DNA of 64,000 nucleotides from Pseudogracilibacillus sp037071985 (GCF_037071985.1 NZ_JAXHDF010000008.1:62001-126000); one strand, 5' to 3'; counted from the first letter of the stretch, positions 1-8,905 are shown. The notes: generated by a model not told the origin, from the letters alone. Translations and numbers: made by a program.

Positions 1-22
1 TTAGCTTTAAACCCAAGTGGTT

Positions 23-57
23 AAAAAAAACCTCTTTGCAAAAGGTCGCAAAGAGGC
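23..57 (-). terminator. Attenuator terminator between pyrR and the next pyr gene
   Basis: Arms CCTCTTTGC and GCAAAGAGG close a short loop and, read on the minus strand, are followed by eight T. It lies just downstream of pyrR and of a PyrR-type binding loop at 100-113. The inferred role is PyrR-controlled premature termination before the next pyrimidine gene, which lies outside the window. Confidence 0.85.
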
Positions 58-99
58 ATACGTATACCGTATGGTTATACATATCTGAGCTACCTTTTA

Positions 100-113
100 A
101 ATCTCACAGGATT
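100..113 (-). promoter_or_regulatory. PyrR-binding anti-antiterminator loop, downstream copy
   Basis: The minus strand reads AATCCTGTGAGATT. This fits 13 of 14 positions of the PyrR-binding consensus ARUCCNGNGAGGYU known from B. subtilis. It sits between pyrR and the terminator at 23-57, the usual arrangement for the second attenuator of a pyr operon. Confidence 0.75.
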
Positions 114-130
114 TAATTAAAGGGCCAAAC

Positions 131-673
131 TTATTTATTTAATTCAAAAATACTTACTTCATCTGTATCATCTTGTTCTTTCACCTGAACGACGACGAGT
201 TCTTCTTTTGAAGTTGGAATATTTTTTCCGACATAATCTGCTCTGATCGGTAATTCCCGATGACCACGATCCGTTAATACAGCTAACTGGATTTGCGATG
301 GTCTGCCGATATCCATTACAGCGTCCATTGCCGCTCTAACAGTTCTTCCAGTAAATAATACATCATCGACTAAAATGACTGTTTTATTTGTTACGTCAAT
401 TTCAATATTTGTTGAAATTAACTTAGGATCTAATGATTTCTTTTGTAAATCGTCTCGATACAACGTAATATCAACTTCTCCAATCGGGACAGCGATCTTC
501 TCAATTTGATTAATTTTCTGTTGTAATCGTTGCGCTAGGGGTGTCCCTCTTGTTTTAATTCCTACTAAAACAAGATTATCTCCACCCTTATTTCGTTCTA
601 AGATTTCATGTGCAATTCTAGTCAATGCTCTATTCACCGCTGAGTCATCAAGAATAGTAGTTTTCTTATTCAC
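131..673 (-). CDS. pyrR: PyrR, bifunctional pyr operon RNA-binding attenuator / uracil phosphoribosyltransferase
   Basis: PyrR binds pyr mRNA when UMP or UTP is plentiful and promotes termination; it also has uracil phosphoribosyltransferase activity. The 180-residue protein carries the PRPP-binding signature around residues 101-111 (LVDDVLFTGRT) and the usual N-terminal stretch ILDDSAVNRALTRIAHEI. The GTG start at 673 follows a GGGGGTGGGAGA ribosome-binding site and gives the family length. The open frame continues upstream to 736, but that part is the attenuator hairpin, so the longer start is rejected. Attenuators lie on both sides (695-777 and 23-113). Confidence 0.95.
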   Translation of the reverse strand: MNKKTTILDDSAVNRALTRIAHEILERNKGGDNLVLVGIKTRGTPLAQRLQQKINQIEKIAVPIGEVDITLYRDDLQKKSLDPKLISTNIEIDVTNKTVILVDDVLFTGRTVRAAMDAVMDIGRPSQIQLAVLTDRGHRELPIRADYVGKNIPTSKEELVVVQVKEQDDTDEVSIFELNK

Positions 674-694
674 TCTCCCACCCCCTGTAACATA

Positions 695-730
695 TAAAAA
701 ACCTTTCACCAGGTAGAGGTAAAAGGTTTT
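695..730 (-). terminator. Attenuator terminator in the pyrR leader
   Basis: Minus-strand arms AACCTTTTACC and GGTGAAAGGTT are followed by a T run, about 25 nt before the pyrR start. A PyrR-binding loop lies just upstream (764-777). This is the standard leader attenuator of a pyr operon. Confidence 0.85.
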
Positions 731-763
731 GGACATACGTCGCTAAAGTTCCATTTCCTTATT

Positions 764-777
764 AGCCTCTCTGGACT
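764..777 (-). promoter_or_regulatory. PyrR-binding anti-antiterminator loop in the pyrR leader
   Basis: The minus strand reads AGTCCAGAGAGGCT, a full match to the PyrR consensus ARUCCNGNGAGGYU. The flanks pair as an imperfect stem (CCTT.AAT.TAG with CTAATAAGG), so the motif is presented in a stem-loop as in B. subtilis. Confidence 0.9.
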
Positions 778-840
778 ATATTAAAGGATCTCATATTTAA
801 TTTTAAACTATGCTTATTATTTCAAACTCATCATATAAAG

Positions 841-1749
841 TCAAGACATATTTTCTAGTCTTTGCAATAAATTTTTGAAATCACTAGGTTGATCAACTTT
901 AAAAGTCATTCGTTCTTTTGTGGAAGGATGTAGAAAGCCGATCTGTTTTGAGAATAGTGCTTGTCCTTTTATTAAGGTAGATTTCTTACGACAATACACT
1001 TCATCTCCTACAATCGGATGATTAATATATTTTAAATGAACTCTGATTTGATGAGTACGGCCTGTCTTTAACTCACATTCGACATGCGTATATTGCTGAA
1101 ATCGCTTCAATACATGAAAGTGTGTTTCTGCCTCTTTTCCATTTTGTACAACCGCCATTTGTAATCTGTTTTTAGGATTACGACCAATTGGCGCTTTAAT
1201 TACTCCCTTAGAATGAGACATTACACCATAAGTAATTGCTTCATAAATGCGTGTTACAGTTTGATTTTTAAATTGCTCTTTTAAAAACTCATGTGTCTTA
1301 TTATCTTTAGCAGCAACTAAAATACCACTCGTATCTTTATCTAACCGATGGACAATCCCTGGACGGTCTTCTCCACTTAAGGTCGATAATTGTTTACAAT
1401 GATACATTAGACCATTTACCAATGTGTGAGAAGTCACTGTTTGTGTTGGATGTACAAGCATTCCTTTAGGTTTATTGATTACGATCAAAAACTCATCCTC
1501 ATATAAAATATGTAATGAAATAGGTTCTGCTTTTATTTCATCTTGTTTTTCTTCAGGTATACTCCAATTTATTTGATCGTTTCGTTTACATTTATAATTA
1601 GGCTTTTGTGATTCTCCATTTACTGTAACATATTCATCTTTAATCCACGCCTGCACTTGCTGACGTGAGTTAGCTTTATTTAATTCGGTTAAAAGTTTAT
1701 CTAGTCGAATGCCCTCTTTTTCTTCTTCAATTTTATATGAAAAAGTCAT
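841..1749 (-). CDS. ylyB: RluD-type 23S rRNA pseudouridine synthase with S4 domain
   Basis: This converts uridine to pseudouridine in RNA; by family, the target is 23S rRNA. It has 302 residues: an S4 RNA-binding domain at about 13-60, then the RluA catalytic domain with motif HRLDKDTSG, whose catalytic Asp is D137, and the late motif GRTHQIRVHL. The start has a good ribosome-binding site (AGGAAG). It sits between lspA (6 nt away) and pyrR, the position of B. subtilis ylyB. The precise target uridines cannot be told from sequence. A second, S4-less member of the family lies at 50664-51350. Confidence 0.92.
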   Translation of the reverse strand: MTFSYKIEEEKEGIRLDKLLTELNKANSRQQVQAWIKDEYVTVNGESQKPNYKCKRNDQINWSIPEEKQDEIKAEPISLHILYEDEFLIVINKPKGMLVHPTQTVTSHTLVNGLMYHCKQLSTLSGEDRPGIVHRLDKDTSGILVAAKDNKTHEFLKEQFKNQTVTRIYEAITYGVMSHSKGVIKAPIGRNPKNRLQMAVVQNGKEAETHFHVLKRFQQYTHVECELKTGRTHQIRVHLKYINHPIVGDEVYCRKKSTLIKGQALFSKQIGFLHPSTKERMTFKVDQPSDFKNLLQRLENMS

Positions 1750-1755
1750 GATGAA

Positions 1756-2223
1756 TTACTTCCTTTCTTTCGCTTTTCTTTCATCGAGAAAAGTAACAAG
1801 CAAAACAAGAATAACCCCTACCGATAATGCAGAGTCTGCCACATTAAAGATTGGAAAATCGTAGTTAATAATAATAAAGTCTAAAAAATCTACTACTTCT
1901 TTTCTAAACAATCGGTCAATAAAGTTACCAATTGCCCCTCCTAAAATTAAACTTAACGATATCGCCAGTAATTTATTTTCTTTGGCATGTGTTTGCATAT
2001 AATAAATAATACCAATCACAACGACTACAGTAATGATATAGAAAAAAATCATTTGTCCTTTTAAAATACCCCAGGCAGCTCCTGTATTTCGATGTGAAGT
2101 AATATAAAAGAAATTATTTATAATTGGAATACTCTCATATATTTCCATTTTCTTATCGATAAGCCATTTTGTCCACTGATCAAAAATAATGACTAGTAAT
2201 GCTAGTATGTAATATCGTTTCAT
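1756..2223 (-). CDS. lspA: Lipoprotein signal peptidase II
   Basis: This aspartic membrane protease removes signal peptides from diacylglyceryl-modified prolipoproteins. It has 155 residues with four hydrophobic segments. The two catalytic-Asp motifs are visible: VVDF (D112) and FNVAD (D130), with GNFIDR in front. The ATG at 2223 is chosen over the in-frame ATG at 2229 because GGAGG lies 7 nt before the former and only 1 nt before the latter. Substrates inside this window would include CtaC and the YlaJ-like lipoprotein. Confidence 0.95.
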   Translation of the reverse strand: MKRYYILALLVIIFDQWTKWLIDKKMEIYESIPIINNFFYITSHRNTGAAWGILKGQMIFFYIITVVVVIGIIYYMQTHAKENKLLAISLSLILGGAIGNFIDRLFRKEVVDFLDFIIINYDFPIFNVADSALSVGVILVLLVTFLDERKAKERK

Positions 2224-2568
2224 ATTCATTCCTCCGAACTGCGACCAATCTTAAAAACACATGTAATTTACAAAATCTATATATATAATATTGGAGAGAT
2301 ACTAAGAAAAAAGAAAAGTGGCTACCTAATTCATATTTTAAGAGGAAAAAGAAAAGAATCTGTCAGTTTCCATTGGAAAGATGCTTCATACATTATGACA
2401 ACGATCACCTGCTGATTTTATGTTCTAACAGGTGATGTCATCAATTAATATTAGTACATTCTCTGCACTTACCATTCCCATAACTAATCAGGAATTGAAC
2501 AGTTTGCAGCAAATCCATAGAAAAGCGAGCAGATTCTTATATGTTATTTGAAATAAATAATTTTCTAA
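2224..2568. other. 345-nt gap between ileS and lspA without a gene
   Basis: In B. subtilis the DksA/TraR-like gene ylyA lies here; no comparable frame is present. The gap holds an 8-bp hairpin (ATCACCTG pairing with CAGGTGAT, about 2404-2438) with no T run. A minus-strand frame of 25 codons containing a CxxC has no ribosome-binding site. Nothing else is recognised. Confidence 0.6.
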
Positions 2569-5334
2569 TTACACTAAATGACTATAGTGTTCATCGACAA
2601 CTTCAGCACAACGTGTACAAAGTTCTGGATGTTTTTCATTTTGTCCAACAGTATCAGATAACATCCAGCATCGTTCACATTTTTCACCTGGGTGTTTTTC
2701 AACGAATATACGAACCGTTTTATAATCTTTTGCTTGTGAGTGAGATTGATTAATGACTGCTTCAGATACAATTAGCAGTTGGTGAATATTCGGGATTGAC
2801 TCCAATACTTTCTTCGTAAAATCATCATTTGCTTCAATCGTAATTTTTGCTTCTAATGGTTTTCCGATAATTTTATCGTTACGTGCTTCTTCAAGTGATT
2901 TCAACACATCTGAGCGTACTTTCATGAAGTGATTCCATTTTTCTTGTTCTTTTTGATCAAAATTTTCGACTTCGTGTACTTCCGGCATATCTGTAAGCTG
3001 AACGTACTCAGCCTCTACTCCATTAATATATTCCCATACTTCTTCAGTCGTATGCGGAATAATTGGAGTCAGTAACTTAACAATTGAAACTAATGTTTCA
3101 TGATATACCGTTTGAATGCTACGGCGTTTATGATTATTTTCCGCTTCAATATATAGAATATCTTTTGCGAAATCTAGATAGAACGCACTTAAATCAATTG
3201 AAATATAATTATGAATGTCATGGAAAACATCAGCAAAATCATAATTATCATAATTATTTTTAGTATTGGATACTAAACTCTGTAGACGATGTAACATATA
3301 GCGGTCTACTTCTTCTAAGTCCTTTTCTGCTACAGCATCTTTACTTGGATCAAAATCAGCCAAATTAGCTAACATAAAACGAAATGTATTTCTGATTTTA
3401 CGATAGTTTTCAGCAACCTGTTTTAAAATATCTTGTGAAATTCTTACATCTGCTTGATAATCAACCGAAGCAACCCATAATCTTAAAATATCAGCCCCTA
3501 GCTGTTTCAAAATTTTTGCAGGTGGGATAATATTTCCTAATGATTTACTCATTTTTCTACCATCACCATCTAAAACAAATCCATGGCTTAGAATTCCTTT
3601 ATATGGTGATTTCCCTGTAACAGCAACTGCTGTAGAAAGTGATGAGTTAAACCATCCGCGATATTGGTCACTACCTTCAAGATAAATATCAGCCGGTCGA
3701 TGTAATTCCGGACGTTGTTTCAATACTGCTTCATGAGATGAACCGGAATCAAACCAAACATCCATAATATCCGTTTCTTTTGTAAACTGACCATTAGGAC
3801 TGTGTTCGGATGTAAATCCATCTGGCAATAGATCTTTTGCATCCCATTCAAACCAAATGTTTGAACCATGTTCTCTGAAAAGATTGGAGACATGATCAAC
3901 AGTTTCATCCGTGATGATCGGTGTATTGTCTTCACCATAGAATACAGGAATCGGTACCCCCCATGTACGCTGTCTCGAGATACACCAGTCCTCTCGGTCT
4001 CTAACCATATTGTACAGACGGGTCTCTCCCCAATGCGGGTGCCATTCTACTTCCTTAATTTCGTCCAAAATATTTTGTCGGAAATCTTTAATGGAAGCAA
4101 ACCACTGGGATGTAGCTCTAAAAATAGTCGGCTTTTTCGTGCGCCAATCATGCGGATATGAATGCGTAATAAATTTTAAATTTAATAAAGCATCTACTTC
4201 TTTTAATTTATCTGTTACCGCTTTATTTGCATCATCATAAAACATTCCTTCAAAACCAGGCGCCTCACTCGTGAAGTAGCCACGATCATCAACTGGACAA
4301 AATGCTTCAACATCGTATTTTTTCGATACATAAAAGTCATCTTCCCCATGACCTGGTGCTGTATGAACACAACCTGTACCTGCTTCAGTAGTTACATGTG
4401 TACCAAGCATAACAATTATGTCACGATCATAGAATGGATGTTTTGCAATTATTTTATCTGCTTGACGGCCCATAAATGTACGAACTTCTTTATAGTTATC
4501 CCAATCAAGCTCTTCAGCAATTGCTTCTAATAAATCGTGTGCAACGACATATTTTTCACCATTTACGTCTACCACAACATATTCTAAGTCAGGATGTAAA
4601 CTAATCCCTAAACTTGCTGGAATTGTCCAAGGAGTTGTCGTCCAAATAATAATTTTCGTTCCGTTTTCCAATAAATCATGTCCGTCTGTTACATCATATG
4701 AAACATAGATAGACGGAGAACGCTTGTCTTGATACTCAATCTCGGCTTCAGCTAAAGCAGATTCTGAAGAAGGTGACCAGTAAACAGGCTTTAGTCCTTT
4801 ATAAATATATCCTTTTTTCGCCATTTCTCCGAATACTTTAATTTGAGCAGCTTCATAATCTTTCGTTAATGTAATATACGGATTATCCCAATCACCTGTA
4901 GCACCTAGTTGTTTCCGTTGTTCTCGCTGTCGATCTACTTGTTCAAGTGCATATTCAGCACATTTTTGACGAAACTCAGCTGTGCTCATCTTTTTACGAT
5001 CAATTTTCTTGTTTTTAGTTAATGCTGTTTCAATCGGCAATCCATGTGTATCCCAACCTGGAACATATGGTGCGTGAAAACCTGACATCGATTTATACCG
5101 TACAATAAAGTCTTTTAAAATTTGGTTTAACGCGTGTCCAATATGCAAGTCCCCATTCGCATATGGTGGTCCATCATGCAAAACAAATAAAGGTCTTCCT
5201 TCTGTTCTTTTTTGCGTTTTTTCATATATTTTATTTTGATCCCATTCTTCTCTGCGTAAAGGTTCTTTATTAGGTAAATTACCTCGCATTGGGAATTTTG
5301 TTTTTGGCATTAGTAGTGTATCTTTATAGTCCAT
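2569..5334 (-). CDS. ileS: Isoleucyl-tRNA synthetase
   Basis: This charges tRNA-Ile and edits misactivated valine. At 921 residues it has the full length typical of the bacterial type. The class I signatures are HIGH at residues 64-67 and KMSKS near 595, and the C-terminal zinc finger is visible (CERCW then CTRC). The tryptophan- and aspartate-rich editing insert lies between them. A T-box leader (about 5394-5620) stands directly upstream and ties expression to uncharged tRNA-Ile. The neighbours divIVA and lspA match the B. subtilis order. Confidence 0.98.
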   Translation of the reverse strand: MDYKDTLLMPKTKFPMRGNLPNKEPLRREEWDQNKIYEKTQKRTEGRPLFVLHDGPPYANGDLHIGHALNQILKDFIVRYKSMSGFHAPYVPGWDTHGLPIETALTKNKKIDRKKMSTAEFRQKCAEYALEQVDRQREQRKQLGATGDWDNPYITLTKDYEAAQIKVFGEMAKKGYIYKGLKPVYWSPSSESALAEAEIEYQDKRSPSIYVSYDVTDGHDLLENGTKIIIWTTTPWTIPASLGISLHPDLEYVVVDVNGEKYVVAHDLLEAIAEELDWDNYKEVRTFMGRQADKIIAKHPFYDRDIIVMLGTHVTTEAGTGCVHTAPGHGEDDFYVSKKYDVEAFCPVDDRGYFTSEAPGFEGMFYDDANKAVTDKLKEVDALLNLKFITHSYPHDWRTKKPTIFRATSQWFASIKDFRQNILDEIKEVEWHPHWGETRLYNMVRDREDWCISRQRTWGVPIPVFYGEDNTPIITDETVDHVSNLFREHGSNIWFEWDAKDLLPDGFTSEHSPNGQFTKETDIMDVWFDSGSSHEAVLKQRPELHRPADIYLEGSDQYRGWFNSSLSTAVAVTGKSPYKGILSHGFVLDGDGRKMSKSLGNIIPPAKILKQLGADILRLWVASVDYQADVRISQDILKQVAENYRKIRNTFRFMLANLADFDPSKDAVAEKDLEEVDRYMLHRLQSLVSNTKNNYDNYDFADVFHDIHNYISIDLSAFYLDFAKDILYIEAENNHKRRSIQTVYHETLVSIVKLLTPIIPHTTEEVWEYINGVEAEYVQLTDMPEVHEVENFDQKEQEKWNHFMKVRSDVLKSLEEARNDKIIGKPLEAKITIEANDDFTKKVLESIPNIHQLLIVSEAVINQSHSQAKDYKTVRIFVEKHPGEKCERCWMLSDTVGQNEKHPELCTRCAEVVDEHYSHLV

Positions 5335-5393
5335 TTAAAATTTATCCTCCTTCAGAGTTTCACATGTCAAAAAATTTATTTCTTTTATAATAC

Positions 5394-5426
5394 AAAAAAA
5401 TCCTCAAAATCCCTAAAGGGACGAGG
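5394..5426 (-). terminator. T-box intrinsic terminator before ileS
   Basis: Minus-strand arms CCTCGTCCC and GGGATTTTGAGG, with a TTTA loop, are followed by seven T. It lies immediately after the conserved T-box sequence and 60 nt before the ileS start. Confidence 0.9.
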
Positions 5427-5625
5427 AAACCCGCGGTACCACCCTTATAAATATAATATATATTATATTCACTTTATATTCGTAACGTGAATCATCCGGC
5501 CAAATCTACTGAATTCAATTGGCTACTCCAGAATGATCTTCTAAAAGAATGACTGGATTAGGCTCCCACCAACCCTAACTCGCTTTACCAGTCTTTTTTC
5601 TCTTATACTATTTCTTTCATCGTAT
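5394..5625 (-). promoter_or_regulatory. T-box riboswitch (isoleucine) of ileS
   Basis: The minus strand carries the T-box core AGGGTGGTACCGCGGG (5430-5445), whose bulge pairs with the NCCA end of uncharged tRNA, then the terminator at 5394-5426. Further upstream are the stem I features, including GGTTGGTGGGAGCC, and a loop with AAGATCATTCTGGAG. ATC in this loop is the likely specifier codon, which agrees with ileS being the downstream gene. The exact 5' end is not determined. Confidence 0.92.
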
Positions 5626-5731
5626 TTATAAACGTTTATTAAATTTACTACGCGATTTTATAATAATATTATTATAGCACAATAAAGCTTTATTCATACA
5701 ACAAAACTATTGGCATCCTCAGTATAACATT

Positions 5732-6223
5732 TTATTCAGCTAGGATTTCTGATTCATCTTCAGCCGTCTCTAAAAATTGTTCCCAATCATCATTATTTAC
5801 CATGTCAAGCTGTGCTTCAATTAACATCTTTAATCTAGTTCGAAAAACTTTTGACTGACGCTGTAATTCTTCCATTTCTACCGCAATTTTTCTAGATTTA
5901 CCAAGGGATTCATTTATAATCCGATCTGCATTTTTTTCTGCTTCTTTAATAATAAGTTTTGCCTCTTTTCGAGCGTTTGCTTTTAACTCCTCGGCAGTTT
6001 CCTGAGCAATCAAAATGGACTTATTTAGTGTATCTTCAATGTTTGTGAAATGTCCTATTTTTTCGTTTAATTCTTCCACTTCTTTTTCTAAGCGTTTCTT
6101 CTCACGAATAGTCATTTCATAATCTTTAATAATTTGATCCAGAAATTCATTTACCTCATCTTCACTGTAACCTCTGATGCGTCTCGTAAATTCTTTATTA
6201 TGTATATCTATTGGAGAAAGCAT
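5732..6223 (-). CDS. divIVA: DivIVA, polar / septal curvature protein
   Basis: DivIVA gathers at negatively curved membrane at poles and septa. It recruits the Min system in growing cells and chromosome-anchoring proteins in sporulation. The 163-residue protein has the N-terminal lipid-binding domain (residues 1-55, IRGYSEDEVNEFL) and a long C-terminal coiled coil. The residue equivalent to B. subtilis Phe17, which inserts into the membrane, is Ile16 here; the following Arg is kept (R17). It is the last division gene of the ylm cluster and lies upstream of ileS. Confidence 0.95.
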   Translation of the reverse strand: MLSPIDIHNKEFTRRIRGYSEDEVNEFLDQIIKDYEMTIREKKRLEKEVEELNEKIGHFTNIEDTLNKSILIAQETAEELKANARKEAKLIIKEAEKNADRIINESLGKSRKIAVEMEELQRQSKVFRTRLKMLIEAQLDMVNNDDWEQFLETAEDESEILAE

Positions 6224-6334
6224 TAGATCAACACCTCCTGAAATTTGCTAGCATAGTTCACAAACATTCTCTGTTTAACATATTTTTCTATTATAATACA
6301 TATTAAATGATTCAACATCTTATTTCTATACTTT

Positions 6335-7111
6335 TTATGCTTTTAATTTTGCAGTTGTTATTTTTATCTTATCTTTTCTTGTTTTTCCATCAATAGTAAT
6401 GATCTTACTTCGTCCATAGCCACGTACTGAAATTAAATCATTAACAATTACTTGCATAGATGGGTCATCTACATCCGTAAAGTTTACTTTTACTTTGTTA
6501 CCTTTTATATATTGCACAGCATCTTTCCTAGACATTCTATAAATTTCTTTTACGATTACATCTAATCGTAAAGAAGAAACAGTTTGTCCAGATGTTATCC
6601 ATTCATCCGTTTTCTCCATAAGTTTTAAAAGATTCTTTTCTTTTAAACGAATACCAACATTATTAATTTGAGTAAGATTCATCATTATATAAGTAGACAG
6701 CTCTTTAGCTGCAATAAGTTGAAAATAATCGTCTGCAACAAAAATATCTCCTAATTTCCTACGTTCAATACCTAATGACATAAATGCACCAAGAATATCT
6801 CTATGTTTTACTTTATTAAATTTAGGATCAAAACGTCCTTCTAACAAAATTATATTAAACAATTCTTCACTAATTTCTTCATAAAACGGAACAATTAATG
6901 CGCGTCCACGCTCGGTATTACCTCCACCAAAAAATGAATATTTCATTGTTTCATTTTTGCTTCCGATTAAACTACTGACAATTTGTTGTTCTCTCGGATC
7001 TAAAAAATCGGTTAAATAATGAGAATAAGTCCGTTCCACCTGCTCTTTCCAGGATAATACCTGATCAACAAATGGATGTTCATGCTTTCTAAAATGTTGG
7101 TATATACTCAC
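6335..7111 (-). CDS. ylmH: YlmH, S4-domain RNA-binding protein
   Basis: The protein has 258 residues. The N-terminal two thirds are the YlmH family domain, and the C-terminal S4 RNA-binding domain covers about residues 182-240 (SSLRLDVIVKEIYRMSRKDA). Members bind stalled 50S-peptidyl-tRNA complexes and help rescue; in cocci they affect division. The start is GTG at 7111, with only a weak ribosome-binding site, 6 nt after ylmG, so translational coupling is likely. Confidence 0.92.
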   Translation of the reverse strand: MSIYQHFRKHEHPFVDQVLSWKEQVERTYSHYLTDFLDPREQQIVSSLIGSKNETMKYSFFGGGNTERGRALIVPFYEEISEELFNIILLEGRFDPKFNKVKHRDILGAFMSLGIERRKLGDIFVADDYFQLIAAKELSTYIMMNLTQINNVGIRLKEKNLLKLMEKTDEWITSGQTVSSLRLDVIVKEIYRMSRKDAVQYIKGNKVKVNFTDVDDPSMQVIVNDLISVRGYGRSKIITIDGKTRKDKIKITTAKLKA

Positions 7112-7117
7112 TTTTAC

Positions 7118-7384
7118 TTACCAACCAATCATTCTGTATAATTCAAATACACCAACTCGTGCCAATTGCAATACAAAAATTGCAGCAATTGGAGATATGT
7201 CGATCATCCCTATTGGAGGTATTATTTTTCGAAACTGTTCTAAATAAGGCTCACATATTCTACCTAAAAACATCCCAATCTGAGATTCACGAGCCCCTGG
7301 AAACCAAGACATTAAAATATAAATAATTAATGCATAACTGTAGATGCTAATTGCACCACTAATTAAACCGACTATTTGTGCCAT
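7118..7384 (-). CDS. ylmG: YlmG, YggT-family membrane protein
   Basis: This is an 88-residue protein with two hydrophobic segments and the family motif SWFPGARES between them. YggT/YlmG proteins are small inner-membrane proteins linked to division sites and osmotic tolerance; the biochemical role is unknown. It sits 4 nt after sepF and before ylmH, as in most Firmicutes. Confidence 0.9.
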   Translation of the reverse strand: MAQIVGLISGAISIYSYALIIYILMSWFPGARESQIGMFLGRICEPYLEQFRKIIPPIGMIDISPIAAIFVLQLARVGVFELYRMIGW

Positions 7385-7388
7385 GTAC

Positions 7389-7820
7389 TTACCATCCCTT
7401 TTTCATTTCATCCTCTTCCAATGATACAGTTGATATTGTTCCCGTAACATCTACTGTATCAGGTGTACATAAAAATGTTTCATGCCCTAACTTTTGAATA
7501 TCTCCTTTAATAGAGTAAACGGTACCACTCAAGAAATCAACTATTCTTTTAGCTTGAGTATGGTCTACTCTTTGTAAATTAATAACAACTGCTCGCCTAT
7601 TTAATAAATTATCTGCGATTTCTTGAACTTCGTTATACGATTTCGGTTCACATAAAATAACCTTGGAGGTCGGCTGTTGAATAGCAGATAGACTGACTAC
7701 ATTTTTACTTGTCTTTTTTGTAAATTGTTGGTCTTCGGGCTCGTCTACTTCAATTTCTTCAACATATTCATACTCTTCATCCGTATTAAAAAAGTTTTTA
7801 AATTTTTCTTTTAAACTCAT
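7389..7820 (-). CDS. sepF: SepF, FtsZ-ring membrane anchor
   Basis: SepF forms arcs that bundle FtsZ and tethers the Z-ring to the membrane alongside FtsA. At 143 residues it has an N-terminal amphipathic start (MSLKEKFKNFF), an acidic linker, then the globular domain with PKSYNEVQEIADNLLNRRAV. The ATG at 7820 lies 9 nt after GAGGAG and is preferred to an upstream TTG at 7829, which would leave no spacing. FtsZ and FtsA are encoded at 12-15 kb. Confidence 0.93.
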   Translation of the reverse strand: MSLKEKFKNFFNTDEEYEYVEEIEVDEPEDQQFTKKTSKNVVSLSAIQQPTSKVILCEPKSYNEVQEIADNLLNRRAVVINLQRVDHTQAKRIVDFLSGTVYSIKGDIQKLGHETFLCTPDTVDVTGTISTVSLEEDEMKKGW

Positions 7821-7844
7821 TAGAAGCAACTCCTCTTAGGTTTT

Positions 7845-8522
7845 TCATCCTACTAATTTTGAGCCGATTCGAATATGTGTAGCGCCTTCTTCAATTGCGA
7901 TTTCATAATCATTACTCATCCCCATTGATAAATAATTGCAAGGTGCATTAGAAATTTGTTCACGCATCACTTCATCTCGAATAATAGCCAATCTTCGAAA
8001 TACACTTCTTATTTCCTGCTCATCATCTACATGCGGTGCCATTGTCATTAAACCGACCACTTTTACTTTTTCATATGGTTGAAGCTCTTTTATAAATGAG
8101 AGCACATCTTCCGGCTTTAATCCATGTTTGCTCTCTTCTCCACTAACATTTACCTGTAAGAAGCAATCAACCGGGTCATGAGATCGATTATTAATTTGTT
8201 TAGCTATAGATAATCGATCTAATGAATGGATAGCCTTCACTTTTCCAATTACTTCCTTTACTTTCCTTGATTGCAATGTACCTATAAAGTGAAAGTCTGC
8301 CTTATCTTGAATCACTTCATATTTATGTAATAATTCTTCCGTACGATTTTCGCCAATATTCGTGATTCCTGCTGCAATTAATTCTTCTGTTCGTTCTATT
8401 GTAACATATTTTGTCACGCCAATAACTGTTATTTCATCAACTTGGCGATTTGCTCTTACACAAGCCTGTTCAATTTTCTCTTGAATGGATGCTAAATTCT
8501 CTGAAACACTCATTGAAGACAT
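7845..8522 (-). CDS. ylmE: YggS/YlmE-family PLP-binding protein
   Basis: This is a pyridoxal-5'-phosphate carrier or homeostasis protein of the alanine-racemase fold, with 225 residues. The PLP lysine is K38 (GVTKY), and the signature GENRTEEL and the late GMSNDYEIAIEEG are present. Known members buffer PLP and affect amino-acid balance; no enzymatic turnover is established. The start is either ATG at 8522 or ATG at 8513; AGGAG lies very near the first. The B. subtilis neighbour ylmD is missing upstream. Confidence 0.92.
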   Translation of the reverse strand: MSSMSVSENLASIQEKIEQACVRANRQVDEITVIGVTKYVTIERTEELIAAGITNIGENRTEELLHKYEVIQDKADFHFIGTLQSRKVKEVIGKVKAIHSLDRLSIAKQINNRSHDPVDCFLQVNVSGEESKHGLKPEDVLSFIKELQPYEKVKVVGLMTMAPHVDDEQEIRSVFRRLAIIRDEVMREQISNAPCNYLSMGMSNDYEIAIEEGATHIRIGSKLVG

Positions 8523-8635
8523 ACTCTCCTGTACATATATTATCTAAAATATTAGATTTAAATTATGAAATTCCATCATTGCAGAAATTTCTACCTCTAT
8601 TTTAGCATAATATAAAAATTCTTCATTAAATCCGT

Positions 8636-8905
8636 CTAATTTATGCCATTATTTGTCGGAGATCCGTTCTTTTCTTCAGTGATAAGAATAATATCTGTAC
8701 CAATTGTTACAATTTGATTCCATGCAATTACTTTTTCTTCTGGTTTATTAAAAAAAGATCCTTTCATTTGCCGTTCTATAATTACGAGTGCTGTGATTAA
8801 ACCGTTTTGTTCATCAATTTCTAAATCATCAATAAACCCTAAACGTTTCCCAGTTTGCATTAAAACAACTTCCTTTTCTTGTAATTCTGATAATGTAACC
8901 AAATT
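8636..8905 (-). CDS. ylmC: YlmC/YmxH-family PRC-barrel sporulation protein
   Basis: This is an 89-residue PRC-barrel-like protein (MVTLSELQEKEVV... followed by GKRLGFIDDLEID). The family is common in spore formers next to sigG; its function is not known. A TTG start at 8905 is chosen because GAGGTGGT lies at proper distance; the GTG at 8914 would overlap that site. It is separated from sigG by a strong terminator, so it must have its own promoter. Confidence 0.82.
   Translation of the reverse strand, partial: NLVTLSELQEKEVVLMQTGKRLGFIDDLEIDEQNGLITALVIIERQMKGSFFNKPEEKVIAWNQIVTIGTDIILITEEKNGSPTNNGIN

Noticed and set aside
674..736. N-terminal extension of PyrR from an ATG at 736
   Set aside because: The extra 21 codons coincide with the attenuator hairpin; the GTG at 673 has the ribosome-binding site and gives the family length.
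2430..2520. 25-codon minus-strand frame with a CxxC, possible ylyA remnant
   Set aside because: No ribosome-binding site, and no resemblance to the DksA/TraR zinc motif beyond one Cys pair.
4348..4530. Opposite-strand frames within ileS, ftsZ, pyc and other long genes
   Set aside because: They lie wholly inside strongly conserved genes, lack ribosome-binding sites and resemble no protein.
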